64,000 bases of DNA, taken from positions 28,569 through 92,568 of the forward strand of contig JAVKGX010000006.1 in assembly GCA_031432545.1 (NCBI GenBank), given 5' to 3'. Below, piece by piece: positions 8,383 to 18,420 of this stretch (position 1 is its first letter; the number at the start of each line of letters is the position of its first letter). Made by a program: the position numbers and the translations under genes. The stretch comes from Armatimonadota bacterium. Lineage in GTDB: Bacteria; Sysuimicrobiota; Sysuimicrobiia; Sysuimicrobiales; Sysuimicrobiaceae. The notes under the pieces are model-generated. The model did no database searches. It had not been told where the DNA came from and worked only from the letters and a program-made list of their open reading frames with translations.

Positions 8383-8813
8383 CGTTGTGTCCCCCCTTCC
8401 GGTGTGGGAATGACTGCCGTAGCCTCGATCTCCACCTTTGCGCGCGGTTCGACCAGAGCGGAGACCTCCACGACCGACATCGCCGGGTAGTGGCGGCCGA
8501 TGACCTCGCGGTAGACGGCACCCAGCGCCGGCAGGCTGCGCAGGTACTCCTCCCGATTGGTGATGTACCACGTGAGGCGCACCAAGTGGTCCGCTCGCGC
8601 GCCCGCGGCCGCCAGCAGCTCGACGACGTTGCGCAGCGCGCGGTCGACCTGCCCGACGAAGTCATCGGTCTCGAACTGGCCCTCGCGGTTCCAACCGAGC
8701 ATGCCGGCCAAGAAGACCAGACGACCGGAGGCCACAATCCCGTGGGCGTACCCCTGCGGCCGGGGCCACCCCGGCGGCTGGACGATCGCCCAAGCGTCGC
8801 CGGGCACCGTCAC
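8379..8813 (-). CDS. RidA/YjgF-family enamine/imine deaminase
   Basis: A 144-residue protein of the RidA family (GIVASGRLVFLAGMLGW, then DQVRALRN-like VDRALRNVVELLAAAGA and VEVSALVEPRAKVEIEATAV). RidA proteins hydrolyse reactive enamines or imines, releasing ammonia. Canonical RidA uses an arginine in a C-terminal PxR motif; here the segment reads LVEPRAKVEIEA, so a PR arginine is present. GTG 8813 overlaps the ligase stop. An enamine product is expected from reduction of 2-aminobenzoyl-CoA, so a pathway-specific deaminase is a reasonable inference. Confidence 0.88.
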   Translation of the reverse strand: MTVPGDAWAIVQPPGWPRPQGYAHGIVASGRLVFLAGMLGWNREGQFETDDFVGQVDRALRNVVELLAAAGARADHLVRLTWYITNREEYLRSLPALGAVYREVIGRHYPAMSVVEVSALVEPRAKVEIEATAVIPTPEGGTQR

Positions 8814-10431
8814 GGCCGCACCTCCCCGGCCTCGCGCTCACGCAGCACGTGACGCTGCAGCTTGCCCGTCAGCGTGCGCGGGAGTTCGGAGCAGAACTCG
8901 ATCGCCCGCGGGTACTTGTACGGGGCGATCCGCCGCTTGACAAACCCCTGCAGTTCCTGGCGGAGGTCTTCCGATGGTTCGAAGTCCGCACGCAGGACGA
9001 CGTAGGCCTTCACGACCTGCCCGCGTTCGGGGTCTGGGACCCCGGCGACGCCGCACTCGGCCACCGCCGGGTGCTCCAGCAGCGTGTCCTCCACTTCCGG
9101 CGGTGCGATGTTGTAGCCGGCGGAGATGATCAGGTCGTCGGTGCGCGCCTGGAAGTGAAAGTACCCGTCCTCGTCGAGCAAGCATGCGTCGCCGGTCACG
9201 TTCCAGCCGTGCTGCACGTACTGCCGCTGCCGCGCATCCGCCAGGTACCGGCATCCGGTGGGTCCGCGCACCGCGAGGCGACCGACCCGCCCCGGCGGCA
9301 ACACGTCGCCCCGTTCGTCGAGCAGACAGGCCTGGTAGCCAGGCACGGCCCTGCCGATGGCTCCGGGGCGGGCTTCTTCTTCTCGGTGGGAGACGAAGAT
9401 GTGCAGCATCTCGGTCGAACCGATGCCGTCGATGATCTCGACGCCGCTGACTTCCTTCCATTGGTTGCGGGTCGACGCCGGCAGCGGCTCGCCAGCCGAG
9501 ACGCACTTGTACAGATGTCGCGGGCGGTGTTGGCGCCACAGGGCCGCCAGCGCGCGATAGGCGGTTGGCGAGGTGAACAGCACGCGGACGCCGAACTCCG
9601 CCACTGCCGCGAGCAGCAGATCGGGAGAGGCGCGCTCCAGCAGCAGCGACGACGCGCCGATCCGCATCGGAAAGGCGACGAGACCGCCCAGCCCGTAGGT
9701 GAACGCCAGCGGCGGGCTGCCGGCAAACAGATCGTCCGGATCGGCCCGCAGCACGTGGGCGGCGAAGGTGTCGCAGATCGCCAGCACGTCCCGGTGGAAG
9801 TGCACGCACCCCTTGGGCTCGCCGGTGGTCCCCGAGGTGAAGGCGACGAGCGCCGGGTCGTCCGAGGATGTGTTCACCGGGTCGAAGTCTGCCGGATGCG
9901 TCGCGGCCAGCCGCTCCAGCTCGCCGCCCTCCCCCCAGTAGGCGATGCGGCGCAGCACCGGGGCGGCGGCGCGGGCATCCTCGAGCTCTGCCGACAGACG
10001 CGCGTCCGCCAGGGCGTGCGAGATGCGGGCTTTCTCGATGATCGGTACGAGTTCGCGGGCACGCAGCAGCGGCATCGTCGCCACCACCACGCCCCCGGCA
10101 CGGAGCACCGCGAACCAAGCCGCAACCAGCATCGGGGTGTTGGCCGAGCGCAGCAGCACGCGGTTGCCCGGCACCAGGCCCATGTCGCGAACCAGCACGT
10201 GCGCGATGCGATTGGAATGCTCCAGCAGCTGCCCGTAGGTCCACACGACGCCCGGCGCGCGGATGCAGGGCCTTTCGGGATGCCGGCGCGCCCCGCGGTC
10301 GAGCAGTTCGACCGTGCAGTTCAACCGATCGGGGTAGCGCAGCTCCGGGAGGTCGAAGACCAGCGGAGGCCACGCGTCGGGCGGTGGGAGGTTGTCCCGC
10401 ACGAATGTGTCCGCGTGCGCCGTCGCGGCCA

Positions 10432-10432
<1 letters not shown>
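8810..10432 (-). CDS. Aryl-CoA ligase, 2-aminobenzoate-CoA ligase-like
   Basis: A 540-residue adenylate-forming enzyme that activates an aromatic acid with ATP and CoA. Visible motifs are the P-loop AFTSGTTGEPKGCVH, IDGIGSTEML (A5), VTGDACLLDEDGYFHFQARTDD (A7-A8) and the catalytic lysine in PRTLTGKLQRH. The N-terminus FVRDNLPPPDAWPPLVFDLPELRYPDRLNCTVELLD matches 2-aminobenzoate-CoA ligases as I recall the family. ATG 10432 has AGGAGG at good spacing; GTG 10435 is next to it. It is coupled to the acyl-CoA dehydrogenase and RidA genes. Anthranilate as substrate is supported by family and context, not proven. Confidence 0.82.
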
Positions 10433-11595
<1,163 letters not shown>

Positions 11596-11618
11596 CGACA
11601 AAAGCCTCAAGGGGCGCG

Positions 11619-12437
11619 TCAGTCCCCGCGGAAGGTCGGCGCCTGCCGGTGGACGAACGCCTCGTAGCCGCGCCGGAAGTCCTGAGTGCTCATGCACAGG
11701 GCCTGCGCCTGGGCTTCGGCCTCGATCGCCTCGTCCAGCCCCATCGACCACTCCTGGTACAGCATCCGCTTGGTCATCGCGTGGGCAAACGTCGGACCGC
11801 CGGCGATCTCGCGCGCCAGACGCCGCACCGACGGCAACAGGTCGTCGGGCTCGCACAGCCGGTTGAAGAAGCCCCAGCGCGCGGCCTCCTCGCCGTCCAT
11901 CGTGCGTCCCGTGTACAGCAGCTCGGCGGCCCGGCCCTGCCCTACGATCCGGGGCAGCAGCGCGCACGCACCCATGTCGCACCCGGCCAAACCGACACGG
12001 TTGAACAGAAAAGCGATGCGGCTGCGCGCCGTCCCCAAGCGCAGGTCGGCGGCCATCGCCAGCGCCGCTCCCGCTCCGGCGCAGACCCCGTCCACCGCTG
12101 CGACGATCACCTGGGGACAGGTCAGCATCGCACAAACGACCGCGCCGGTCATGCGCGTGAAGCGCAAAAGGTCCGGCGCCCCCATGCGCACCAGAGGTCC
12201 GATGATCTCGTGCACGTCGCCGCCGGAGCAGAAGTCCTCGCCGGCTCCGCACACAACCACGGCCCGCACGTCGTCGGCGCGGCCGAGCATCTGGAACAGG
12301 TCGCGCAGCTCCCCGTACGTCTCGAAGGTCAGCGCGTTCTTGCGGGCCGGCCGGTTCAGCGTCACCGTCCCGACACCCTCGTCCACCTCCCACAGGAAGT
12401 GTTGGGCGCGGTAGTCGGCGAGTGGCACTCCCTTCAA
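11619..12437 (-). CDS. Enoyl-CoA hydratase/isomerase family protein
   Basis: A 272-residue crotonase-fold protein. The oxyanion-hole segments [13 protein letters not shown] and [22 protein letters not shown] are clear. The two canonical catalytic glutamates are not both evident ([15 protein letters not shown] replaces the usual pattern), so it may be an isomerase or ring hydrolase rather than a classical hydratase. The TTG start overlaps the marR stop and has GGGAGG seven bases upstream. It is the second gene of the leftward operon. Confidence 0.86.
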   Translation of the reverse strand: MKGVPLADYRAQHFLWEVDEGVGTVTLNRPARKNALTFETYGELRDLFQMLGRADDVRAVVVCGAGEDFCSGGDVHEIIGPLVRMGAPDLLRFTRMTGAVVCAMLTCPQVIVAAVDGVCAGAGAALAMAADLRLGTARSRIAFLFNRVGLAGCDMGACALLPRIVGQGRAAELLYTGRTMDGEEAARWGFFNRLCEPDDLLPSVRRLAREIAGGPTFAHAMTKRMLYQEWSMGLDEAIEAEAQAQALCMSTQDFRRGYEAFVHRQAPTFRGD

Positions 12438-12925
12438 TGTGCCGCCTCCCTCTTCCGCACGCTCTGCTTGAGCCGCCCCAGCAGCGCGTGCAGCGTCTCG
12501 ATGTCCTCCCCTGACAGGTCGGAGAAGAGTTCAACGATCCACGCCTCGTGCGTCCGCGCCATGCGTGCGAACGCCCTCCGGCCGGCCGGCGTCAGGTGCA
12601 CGAGGACGGAGCGCCGGTCCTGGGGGTCGGCGCGGCGTCGGATCCAGCCCTCCGCCTCGAGGCGGTCGACGAGGGCCGTCACGTTCCCGGTGGTGACCAT
12701 CATGCGCCGCGACAGCTCGCCCATGCGCAGCCCGCGGGGGTTGCGCTCCAGCTGCGCCAACAGGTCGAAGCGCGGCAGCGTGGTCCCGAACCGGCGGCGC
12801 AGCCGGCGGCGGATCTCGGCGGTGATGAGGTTGGTGCACGTGAGCAGGCGCAGCCACAGCCGGACCGCCCGGTGGTCGTCCGTGTGGAGGCGGCTTTCCA
12901 GGTCGGATGCTTCGGAGACCGCCAC
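12434..12925 (-). CDS. MarR-family transcriptional regulator
   Basis: A 163-residue winged-helix protein. [52 protein letters not shown] spans the recognition helix and wing. MarR proteins of aromatic catabolic clusters usually repress and are released by the CoA ester or the acid. It is the first gene of the leftward operon and lies 103 bases from the divergent SDR gene. A palindrome at 12946-12966 lies between them, so one regulator probably controls both arms and itself. Confidence 0.9.
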   Translation of the reverse strand: MAVSEASDLESRLHTDDHRAVRLWLRLLTCTNLITAEIRRRLRRRFGTTLPRFDLLAQLERNPRGLRMGELSRRMMVTTGNVTALVDRLEAEGWIRRRADPQDRRSVLVHLTPAGRRAFARMARTHEAWIVELFSDLSGEDIETLHALLGRLKQSVRKREAAH

Positions 12926-12945
12926 GCCCGCCCTCAGAGTGCTTC

Positions 12946-12966
12946 AAGTTTGCGATTCTCGAACTT
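12946..12966. promoter_or_regulatory. Candidate MarR operator between the divergent operons
   Basis: This 21-base imperfect palindrome has perfect outer arms AAGTT and AACTT and matches its own reverse complement at 16 of 21 positions. It lies in an AT-richer island between marR and the SDR gene. Its length suits a MarR dimer. Binding by this MarR is inferred. Confidence 0.55.
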
Positions 12967-13028
12967 AAAGGAATTTCCTCCTGCCCGCCAGGGGCTGCGC
13001 GCGGCTCCGGCGAAACACCGAACTGCGG

Positions 13029-13805
13029 ATGGATCTTCGGGGACGCGTGGCATTCGTCACCGGCGGCGGGCGGGGCGTGGGCCGGGCCTGCGCGGCAGAG
13101 ATCGCGCGCGCTGGCGCCGCGGTGGCCCTCGCCGCCCGCAGCGCGGACCAGATCGGTCGGGCGGCGGCGGAGGTCGAAGCCAGCGGAGGACGGGCGATCG
13201 GTGTGGTCTGCGACGTGACGGATCGGCGACAGGTCGAAGCAGCGGTGGCGCGGACGCGGGAGGAACTCGGCCCGGTCACGGTGCTGGTCGCCGCCGCCGG
13301 AATCGCCCGAGGCATGCCGTTTTCGGAGACCACCGACGCGGACTGGGAGGAGCACCTGCGCACCAACGCCACCGGCGCTTTCTACGCGATCCGCGCCGTG
13401 CTGCCCGACATGCTGGACGCCGGCTGGGGGCGCATCGTCGCGGTGGCCTCGGTGGCCTCGAAGGCCGCCTCCCGCTACACCGCCGCCTACACCGCCTCCA
13501 AGCACGCGCTGCTGGGCCTGATCCGGTCGGTGGCGATCGAGTACACCGACCGGGGAATCACGGCCAACGCGGTGTGCCCCGGATATCTGGCCACCGACAT
13601 GACCTTCCGCAACATCGAGCGGATCAGCGCCCGCAGCGGACGCCCGCCCGAGGAGGTTCGCAGGATCCTCGAACGGTTCAGCCCCCAGCGGCGCCTGTTC
13701 ACCGCCGAGGAGGTGGCCTCGCTCGTGGCGTTCCTGTGCAGCGACGCTGCACGGGGCATCAACGGACAGGGGTTGGTGCTGGACGGCGGGGCGGTAATGT
13801 CGTAG
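13029..13805 (+). CDS. SDR-family oxidoreductase (3-hydroxyacyl-CoA dehydrogenase-like)
   Basis: A 258-residue NAD(P)-dependent dehydrogenase. It shows the nucleotide motif TGGGRGVG, the VAAAG segment (NNAG variant), catalytic Ser in VASVASKAASRY and the YTASK motif, then a C-terminal GINGQGLVLDGGAVMS. It is the first gene of the rightward operon, 10 bases before the second ligase. It probably oxidises a hydroxylated CoA intermediate of the aromatic pathway. The LVAAAGIARG variant is seen in SDR members of aromatic clusters. Confidence 0.88.
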   Translation: MDLRGRVAFVTGGGRGVGRACAAEIARAGAAVALAARSADQIGRAAAEVEASGGRAIGVVCDVTDRRQVEAAVARTREELGPVTVLVAAAGIARGMPFSETTDADWEEHLRTNATGAFYAIRAVLPDMLDAGWGRIVAVASVASKAASRYTAAYTASKHALLGLIRSVAIEYTDRGITANAVCPGYLATDMTFRNIERISARSGRPPEEVRRILERFSPQRRLFTAEEVASLVAFLCSDAARGINGQGLVLDGGAVMS

Positions 13806-13815
13806 GGAGCGCGAC

Positions 13816-15372
13816 ATGGTCACCTACGAGGATGTGCCCGCGCGTTTCAACCTGACCCGCTACTTCCTCGACCGCCACCTCGAGGAAGGACGGCAGGACC
13901 GGACCGCGCTCGTCTGCGGCACCCGCCGGGTGACCTACGGCGAGCTGGCGAGCTTGGCCAACCGTGTGGGCAACGTCTTGCGGGAACTGGGCACCGAACC
14001 CGAACACCGGGTGCTGCTGGCGCTGTCCGACGGCGTAGAGTTCGTCGCGACCTGGTACGCGGCGCTGAAGATCGGTGCGGTCTCCGCCGAGGTGTACACG
14101 TTTTTGACCGTCGCGGATTACGCGTACTACCTGGACTACGTCCGCCCCCGTGTGGTTGTCACGGATCCCGTGACCCACGACCGGATCCGCGACGCGGCGC
14201 GCCAGACGAACTTCCGGGGCCGGATCCTGGCGGTGGGCGTGGAAGACCTGCGTCCGGGCGAGATCAGCTTTGACCGCGCGGTGGCCGAAGCACCTGATGA
14301 GCTGCGCGGGGAGGACACGGCCAAGGACGACTTCGCCCTGTGGAAGTTCACCACGGGCACGACGGGCCGGCCGAAGGCGGTCGTCCACTGCCACTACGCA
14401 CCCTATCTCAGCTTCTGGAACTACGCCCAGGAGGTGATCCGCTACAGGCCAGACGACGTGGTGCTGCCGGTGCCGAAGCTGTTCTTCGGGTACGCCCGCG
14501 ACTGCACGGCGCTGTTTCCGTTCGGCGTGGGCGCATCCGGCGTGGTCTTCCCGGAGCGTTCCACCCCTGAGCGCATGTTCGAGCTGATCGCCGCGCACCG
14601 CCCGACGATCCTCGTGCTGGTGCCGACGATGATCCACGCGATGCTCGCGCACGCCCAGGCCGGGCGGGCCGACCTGTCGTGCGTGCGCTTGGCGACCTCT
14701 GCGGGCGAGGCGTTGCCCGCGGAGCTGTATCACCGGTGGAAGGCCGCCTTCGGGGTCGAGGTGCTGGACGGCATCGGGTCGTCGGAGCTGTACCACATCT
14801 ACATTTCGAACCGGCTCGACGACGTGCTCCCGGGCAGCGTCGGGCGTCCGTGTCCCGGATACCGCGCCGAGGTCCGCAACCCGGAGGGCGCCTCCCTGCC
14901 CCCGGGCGAGGTCGGGGAGCTGTGGGTGTGGGGCGAGACCGCGGCGCTGCTGTACTGGAAGGATCGCGGCAAGTCCGTGCGCACCTTCCACGGCAACTGG
15001 GTGCGCACCGGCGACCTGTTCTCGCAGGACGAAGACGGCCGCTTCTTGTACCGGGGCCGAGCGGACGACCTGATGAAGGTGGGCGGCATCTGGGTCGCGC
15101 CGATGGAGATCGAGGCCTGCCTGCTCACGCATCCGCTGGTCGCCGAGTGTGCGGTCGTGCCCTATACAGAAGGCGGGCTGGTCCTGCCGCGCGCGTACGT
15201 CGTACTGCGGGAGCCACAGCGCGCCTCGCCGGAGGTCGCGCGTGAGCTGCAGGCGTACGTGCGGGGACGCCTCAGCCCGCACAAGTTCCCGCGGGACGTC
15301 CATTTCGCTGAATCGCTCCCGCGCACACCGTCGGGCAAGGTCGACCGCAAGCAACTGCGGAGCACCGAATGA
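13816..15372 (+). CDS. Benzoate-CoA ligase-family protein
   Basis: A 518-residue acyl-adenylate-forming enzyme. Motifs are KFTTGTTGRPKAVVH (P-loop), LDGIGSSELYHIYISN, VRTGDLFSQDEDGRFLYRGRADDLMKVGGIWVAPMEIE and the lysine in RTPSGKVDRKQL. FNLTRYFLDRHLEEG at the N-terminus and the SELYHI motif are characteristic of benzoate-CoA ligases. It is distinct from the ligase at 8810-10432, so the cluster can activate two acids or act sequentially. The start at 13816 follows a GGGAGCG site. Confidence 0.85.
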   Translation: MVTYEDVPARFNLTRYFLDRHLEEGRQDRTALVCGTRRVTYGELASLANRVGNVLRELGTEPEHRVLLALSDGVEFVATWYAALKIGAVSAEVYTFLTVADYAYYLDYVRPRVVVTDPVTHDRIRDAARQTNFRGRILAVGVEDLRPGEISFDRAVAEAPDELRGEDTAKDDFALWKFTTGTTGRPKAVVHCHYAPYLSFWNYAQEVIRYRPDDVVLPVPKLFFGYARDCTALFPFGVGASGVVFPERSTPERMFELIAAHRPTILVLVPTMIHAMLAHAQAGRADLSCVRLATSAGEALPAELYHRWKAAFGVEVLDGIGSSELYHIYISNRLDDVLPGSVGRPCPGYRAEVRNPEGASLPPGEVGELWVWGETAALLYWKDRGKSVRTFHGNWVRTGDLFSQDEDGRFLYRGRADDLMKVGGIWVAPMEIEACLLTHPLVAECAVVPYTEGGLVLPRAYVVLREPQRASPEVARELQAYVRGRLSPHKFPRDVHFAESLPRTPSGKVDRKQLRSTE

Positions 15373-15448
15373 TCGAAGCATTCGCAAACCGGCCGTGCTG
15401 GCGCGCAGAAGACGCCAAGGCCGGGGACCTAGCCATCGGAGGGGAGGG

Positions 15449-16297
15449 GTGAGCATCCGAATCGGCATCGGGCTCCCCAGCGGCGTCCCGGAGGTGAGGG
15501 GCGAGGTGATCATGCGCTGGGCGCTTCGCGCCGAGCAGGGGCCCTTCGCGAGCCTCGGCGTGATCGACCGTCTGGCCTACGACAGCTACGATCCGCTGAT
15601 CGCGCTGGCCGCGGCGGCCGGTGCGACGCAGCGTCTGAAGCTGGTCACCGCGATCCTCGTCGGACCGCTGCGCAACACTGCCCTGCTGGCGAAGGCGATT
15701 GCCTCGCTCGATCAACTGTCGGGCGGGCGGCTGGTCGTCGGGTTGGCGGTGGGCGCCCGGGAGGAGGACTACGACGCCGCCGGTGTCGACCACCGCGGAC
15801 GGGGCGCGCGGCTTTCCGAGCAGCTGCGCCGGCTGCGGCAGATCTGGGAAGAGGGCAGGATCGGTCCTCCGCCCGCCCGAGCCGGGGGGCCGCCGTTCCT
15901 CGTGGGTGGGTTCAGCGACGAGGCCTTCGCGCGGGCCGCCCGCTACGCCGACGGCTACTTCCACGGCGGCGGCCCACCCCGCGCGTTCGCGCGCGCCGCC
16001 CAGGCCGCCCGCGCCGCATGGGTCGACGCCGGCCGGCCGGGACGCCCGCAGCTGTGGGGGCAGGGCTACTTCGCCCTCGGCGACGACGCCATCGAGCAGG
16101 CCGTCCGCTACATGCGGGACTACTACGCGTTCACCGGCCCGTTCGTCGAGAAGATCGTCGAGCAGTTGCTGACCACGCCGCAGAGGATTGTCCAGTTCGT
16201 GGAAGGCTACGCCGAGGCGGGGTGCGACGAACTCGTCCTCTTGCCGGCTGTGGGAGACCTCGACCAGATCGACCGGCTCGCAGAGGCGCTGCCTTGA
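15449..16297 (+). CDS. Luciferase-like flavin-dependent monooxygenase
   Basis: A 282-residue TIM-barrel protein of the LLM family: IRIGIGLPSGV, SLGVIDRLAYDSYDPLIALAAAAGAT, LVTAILVGPLRNTALLAKAIASLDQLSGGRLVVGLAVG. It would use FMNH2 or F420 to oxidise or reduce an organic substrate. GTG 15449 follows GGAGGGGAGG. Its stop overlaps the TTG start of the next flavoprotein, so the two are translationally coupled. Its step in the pathway is unknown. I see no partner flavin reductase in the window. Confidence 0.82.
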   Translation: MSIRIGIGLPSGVPEVRGEVIMRWALRAEQGPFASLGVIDRLAYDSYDPLIALAAAAGATQRLKLVTAILVGPLRNTALLAKAIASLDQLSGGRLVVGLAVGAREEDYDAAGVDHRGRGARLSEQLRRLRQIWEEGRIGPPPARAGGPPFLVGGFSDEAFARAARYADGYFHGGGPPRAFARAAQAARAAWVDAGRPGRPQLWGQGYFALGDDAIEQAVRYMRDYYAFTGPFVEKIVEQLLTTPQRIVQFVEGYAEAGCDELVLLPAVGDLDQIDRLAEALP

Positions 16298-18408
16298 GGG
16301 TCGCCATCGTTGGCGGCGGACCCGCCGGCCTGTACCTCGCCCTGCTGCTGAAGAAGGCCGACCGCAGCCGCGAGATCACAGTCTTCGAGCGTAACCCGCC
16401 CGATGCGACCTACGGGTGGGGCGTGGTGTTCAGCGATCGCACGCTCGCCGAGTTCCGGGAGGCCGACTACCGGACCTATCGGGAGATCACCGACCGGTTC
16501 GTCCTGTGGGACGCGATCGACGTCTGGGTCCACGGCGAGCGGGTGCGTTGCGGCGGGCACGTCTTCGCGGGCATCGCACGCACGGCGCTGCTGGGCATCC
16601 TGCAGCGCCGCTGCGCGGACCTCGGCGTGCGGCTCGTCTTCCGCGCCGAGGTCACCCAACCATCCGACCTGCCGCCGCATGACGTGCTCGTGGGCGCCGA
16701 CGGTGTCCACAGCATCGTGCGCTCGTGGTACGAGGACGCCTTCCGGCCGACGATCGCGTACGGGCGCGCCCGGTACGTGTGGCTCGGGACGCGCCGCACG
16801 CTGGGGGCGTTCACGTTCGCGTTCCGCCCGACCGAGTGGGGGCTGTTCCAGGCCCACGCCTATCCGTACGACGGCCGCACGAGCACGTTCATCGTCGAGT
16901 GCGCCGAGACGACGTGGCGTCGGGCAGGCCTGCAGGAAGCCGACGAAGAGCAGACGCTGCGCCGATGCGAGGCCATCTTCGGGGACGTGCTGCGCGGGGA
17001 GCCACTGCTGTCGAACAACTCGCGGTGGATCCGCTTCCCCACCCTTCGTGCGCACGCCTGGCACTTTGGCAACGTGGTCTTGCTGGGCGATGCTGCCCAC
17101 ACCGCGCACTTCTCGATCGGTTCCGGTACCAAACTCGCGATGGAGGACGCGATCGTGCTCGCCAACGCCTTCGAGGCGCACCGGGACGTCGAGGCGGCGC
17201 TGCGCACCTACGAGGGCGAACGCCGGCCGATCGTCGAAGCGTTCCAGCGCGCCGCCGCGCAGAGCCAGCGGGCGTTCGAGACCACGGACCGCACGATCCG
17301 GCTGGACCCGATGCGGTTCGCGTTCCACCTGCTCACCCGAAGCGGCCGCATCTCTTACGACGATCTGCGGCTACGCGACCCGGCGTTCGTCGACCGCGTC
17401 GACGGGCACCTCGCGCGCGAACGGGACCGGCTGCGCCTGCCGCCCCCGCCCGCCCACCTCCCCTTCACCGTGTGCGGGCTGCGCCTGGACAACCGCGTCG
17501 TCCTGCGACCGGCGGCCGCGTGCGGCGCGACCGACGGCGTGCCAGCCAGTTCGCACCGGGATGCGCTGGCCCGACTCGCCTCGAGGGGGGCGGGGCTGGT
17601 GCTGACCGAGATCGTCGCGGTCCTGCCCGAAGGGCGCATCACGCCCGAAGACGCCGGGCTGTACCGACCGGAGCACGCGGCGGGTTGGGCAGCCATAGTC
17701 GGGGCGGTGCACGCGGAGGGGGCGAGGGTGGGCGCGGTCCTCGGACACGCCGGGCGCCGGGGCGCCACGCGGCCGCGCCGCTTCGGTGTGGACGTCCCCC
17801 TCCGCCAACCCTGGACCCTGCTGGCGCCCAGCCCCGTCCCGTACCTGCCCGAAAGCCCCGTCCCCAAGGAGATGACCGAAGCGGACATGGACGCGGTGCG
17901 GGCGGCCTACGTGCGGGCTGCCCGGATGGCGCGCGAGGCCGGCTTCGACCTGCTGCACCTGCACTTCGGATGCGGCTACCTGCTGGCGAGTTTCCTGTCT
18001 CCCCTGACGAACCGGCGCACCGACGCCTACGGCGGGACGCTCGAGAACCGTCTGCGGTTTCCGCTCGAGGTGTTCGCCGCGGTGCGCGGGGAGTGGTCGG
18101 GGCCCGTGGGGGTGGCCCTGCCCGCGTCGGACCGAGCGCGCCGCGGCATCGGCGAGGCCGACGCGCTGGCGATCGCCCAGGCGTTCAGGGACGCCGGATG
18201 CGATCTGGTCGAGGTCACCGCCGGCCAGACGGTCTCCGACGACGACCCGACCTATGGGCCGGGCTTTTTGGTGCCCTTCGCCGACGCGGTACGCAACGGG
18301 GTCGGTGTCGCGGTGCTCGTCGCGGGCGGCCTGGCCTCGATCGGCGACGTCAACACGCTGGTGGCCTCCGGCCGCGCCGATCTGTGCGTCCTGGAGCCGT
18401 GGGACTAG
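16294..18408 (+). CDS. Two-domain flavoprotein, 2-aminobenzoyl-CoA monooxygenase/reductase-like
   Basis: A 704-residue fusion. Residues 1-375 are an FAD monooxygenase (GGGPAG near residue 6, VGADGVHSIVR, and VVLLGDAAHTAHFSIGSGTKLAMEDA). Residues 388-704 are an old-yellow-enzyme barrel (LPFTVCGLRLDNRVVLRPAAA; LHFGCGYLLASFLSPLTNRRTDAYGG). This architecture is that of 2-aminobenzoyl-CoA monooxygenase/reductase, described in Azoarcus evansii, which hydroxylates and then reduces the ring. The TTG start overlaps the previous stop. The barrel ends abruptly at GRADLCVLEPWD, shorter than relatives I know. No continuation is seen in other frames. Confidence 0.85.
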   Translation: MRVAIVGGGPAGLYLALLLKKADRSREITVFERNPPDATYGWGVVFSDRTLAEFREADYRTYREITDRFVLWDAIDVWVHGERVRCGGHVFAGIARTALLGILQRRCADLGVRLVFRAEVTQPSDLPPHDVLVGADGVHSIVRSWYEDAFRPTIAYGRARYVWLGTRRTLGAFTFAFRPTEWGLFQAHAYPYDGRTSTFIVECAETTWRRAGLQEADEEQTLRRCEAIFGDVLRGEPLLSNNSRWIRFPTLRAHAWHFGNVVLLGDAAHTAHFSIGSGTKLAMEDAIVLANAFEAHRDVEAALRTYEGERRPIVEAFQRAAAQSQRAFETTDRTIRLDPMRFAFHLLTRSGRISYDDLRLRDPAFVDRVDGHLARERDRLRLPPPPAHLPFTVCGLRLDNRVVLRPAAACGATDGVPASSHRDALARLASRGAGLVLTEIVAVLPEGRITPEDAGLYRPEHAAGWAAIVGAVHAEGARVGAVLGHAGRRGATRPRRFGVDVPLRQPWTLLAPSPVPYLPESPVPKEMTEADMDAVRAAYVRAARMAREAGFDLLHLHFGCGYLLASFLSPLTNRRTDAYGGTLENRLRFPLEVFAAVRGEWSGPVGVALPASDRARRGIGEADALAIAQAFRDAGCDLVEVTAGQTVSDDDPTYGPGFLVPFADAVRNGVGVAVLVAGGLASIGDVNTLVASGRADLCVLEPWD

Positions 18409-18420
18409 GGGCGGATAAGG

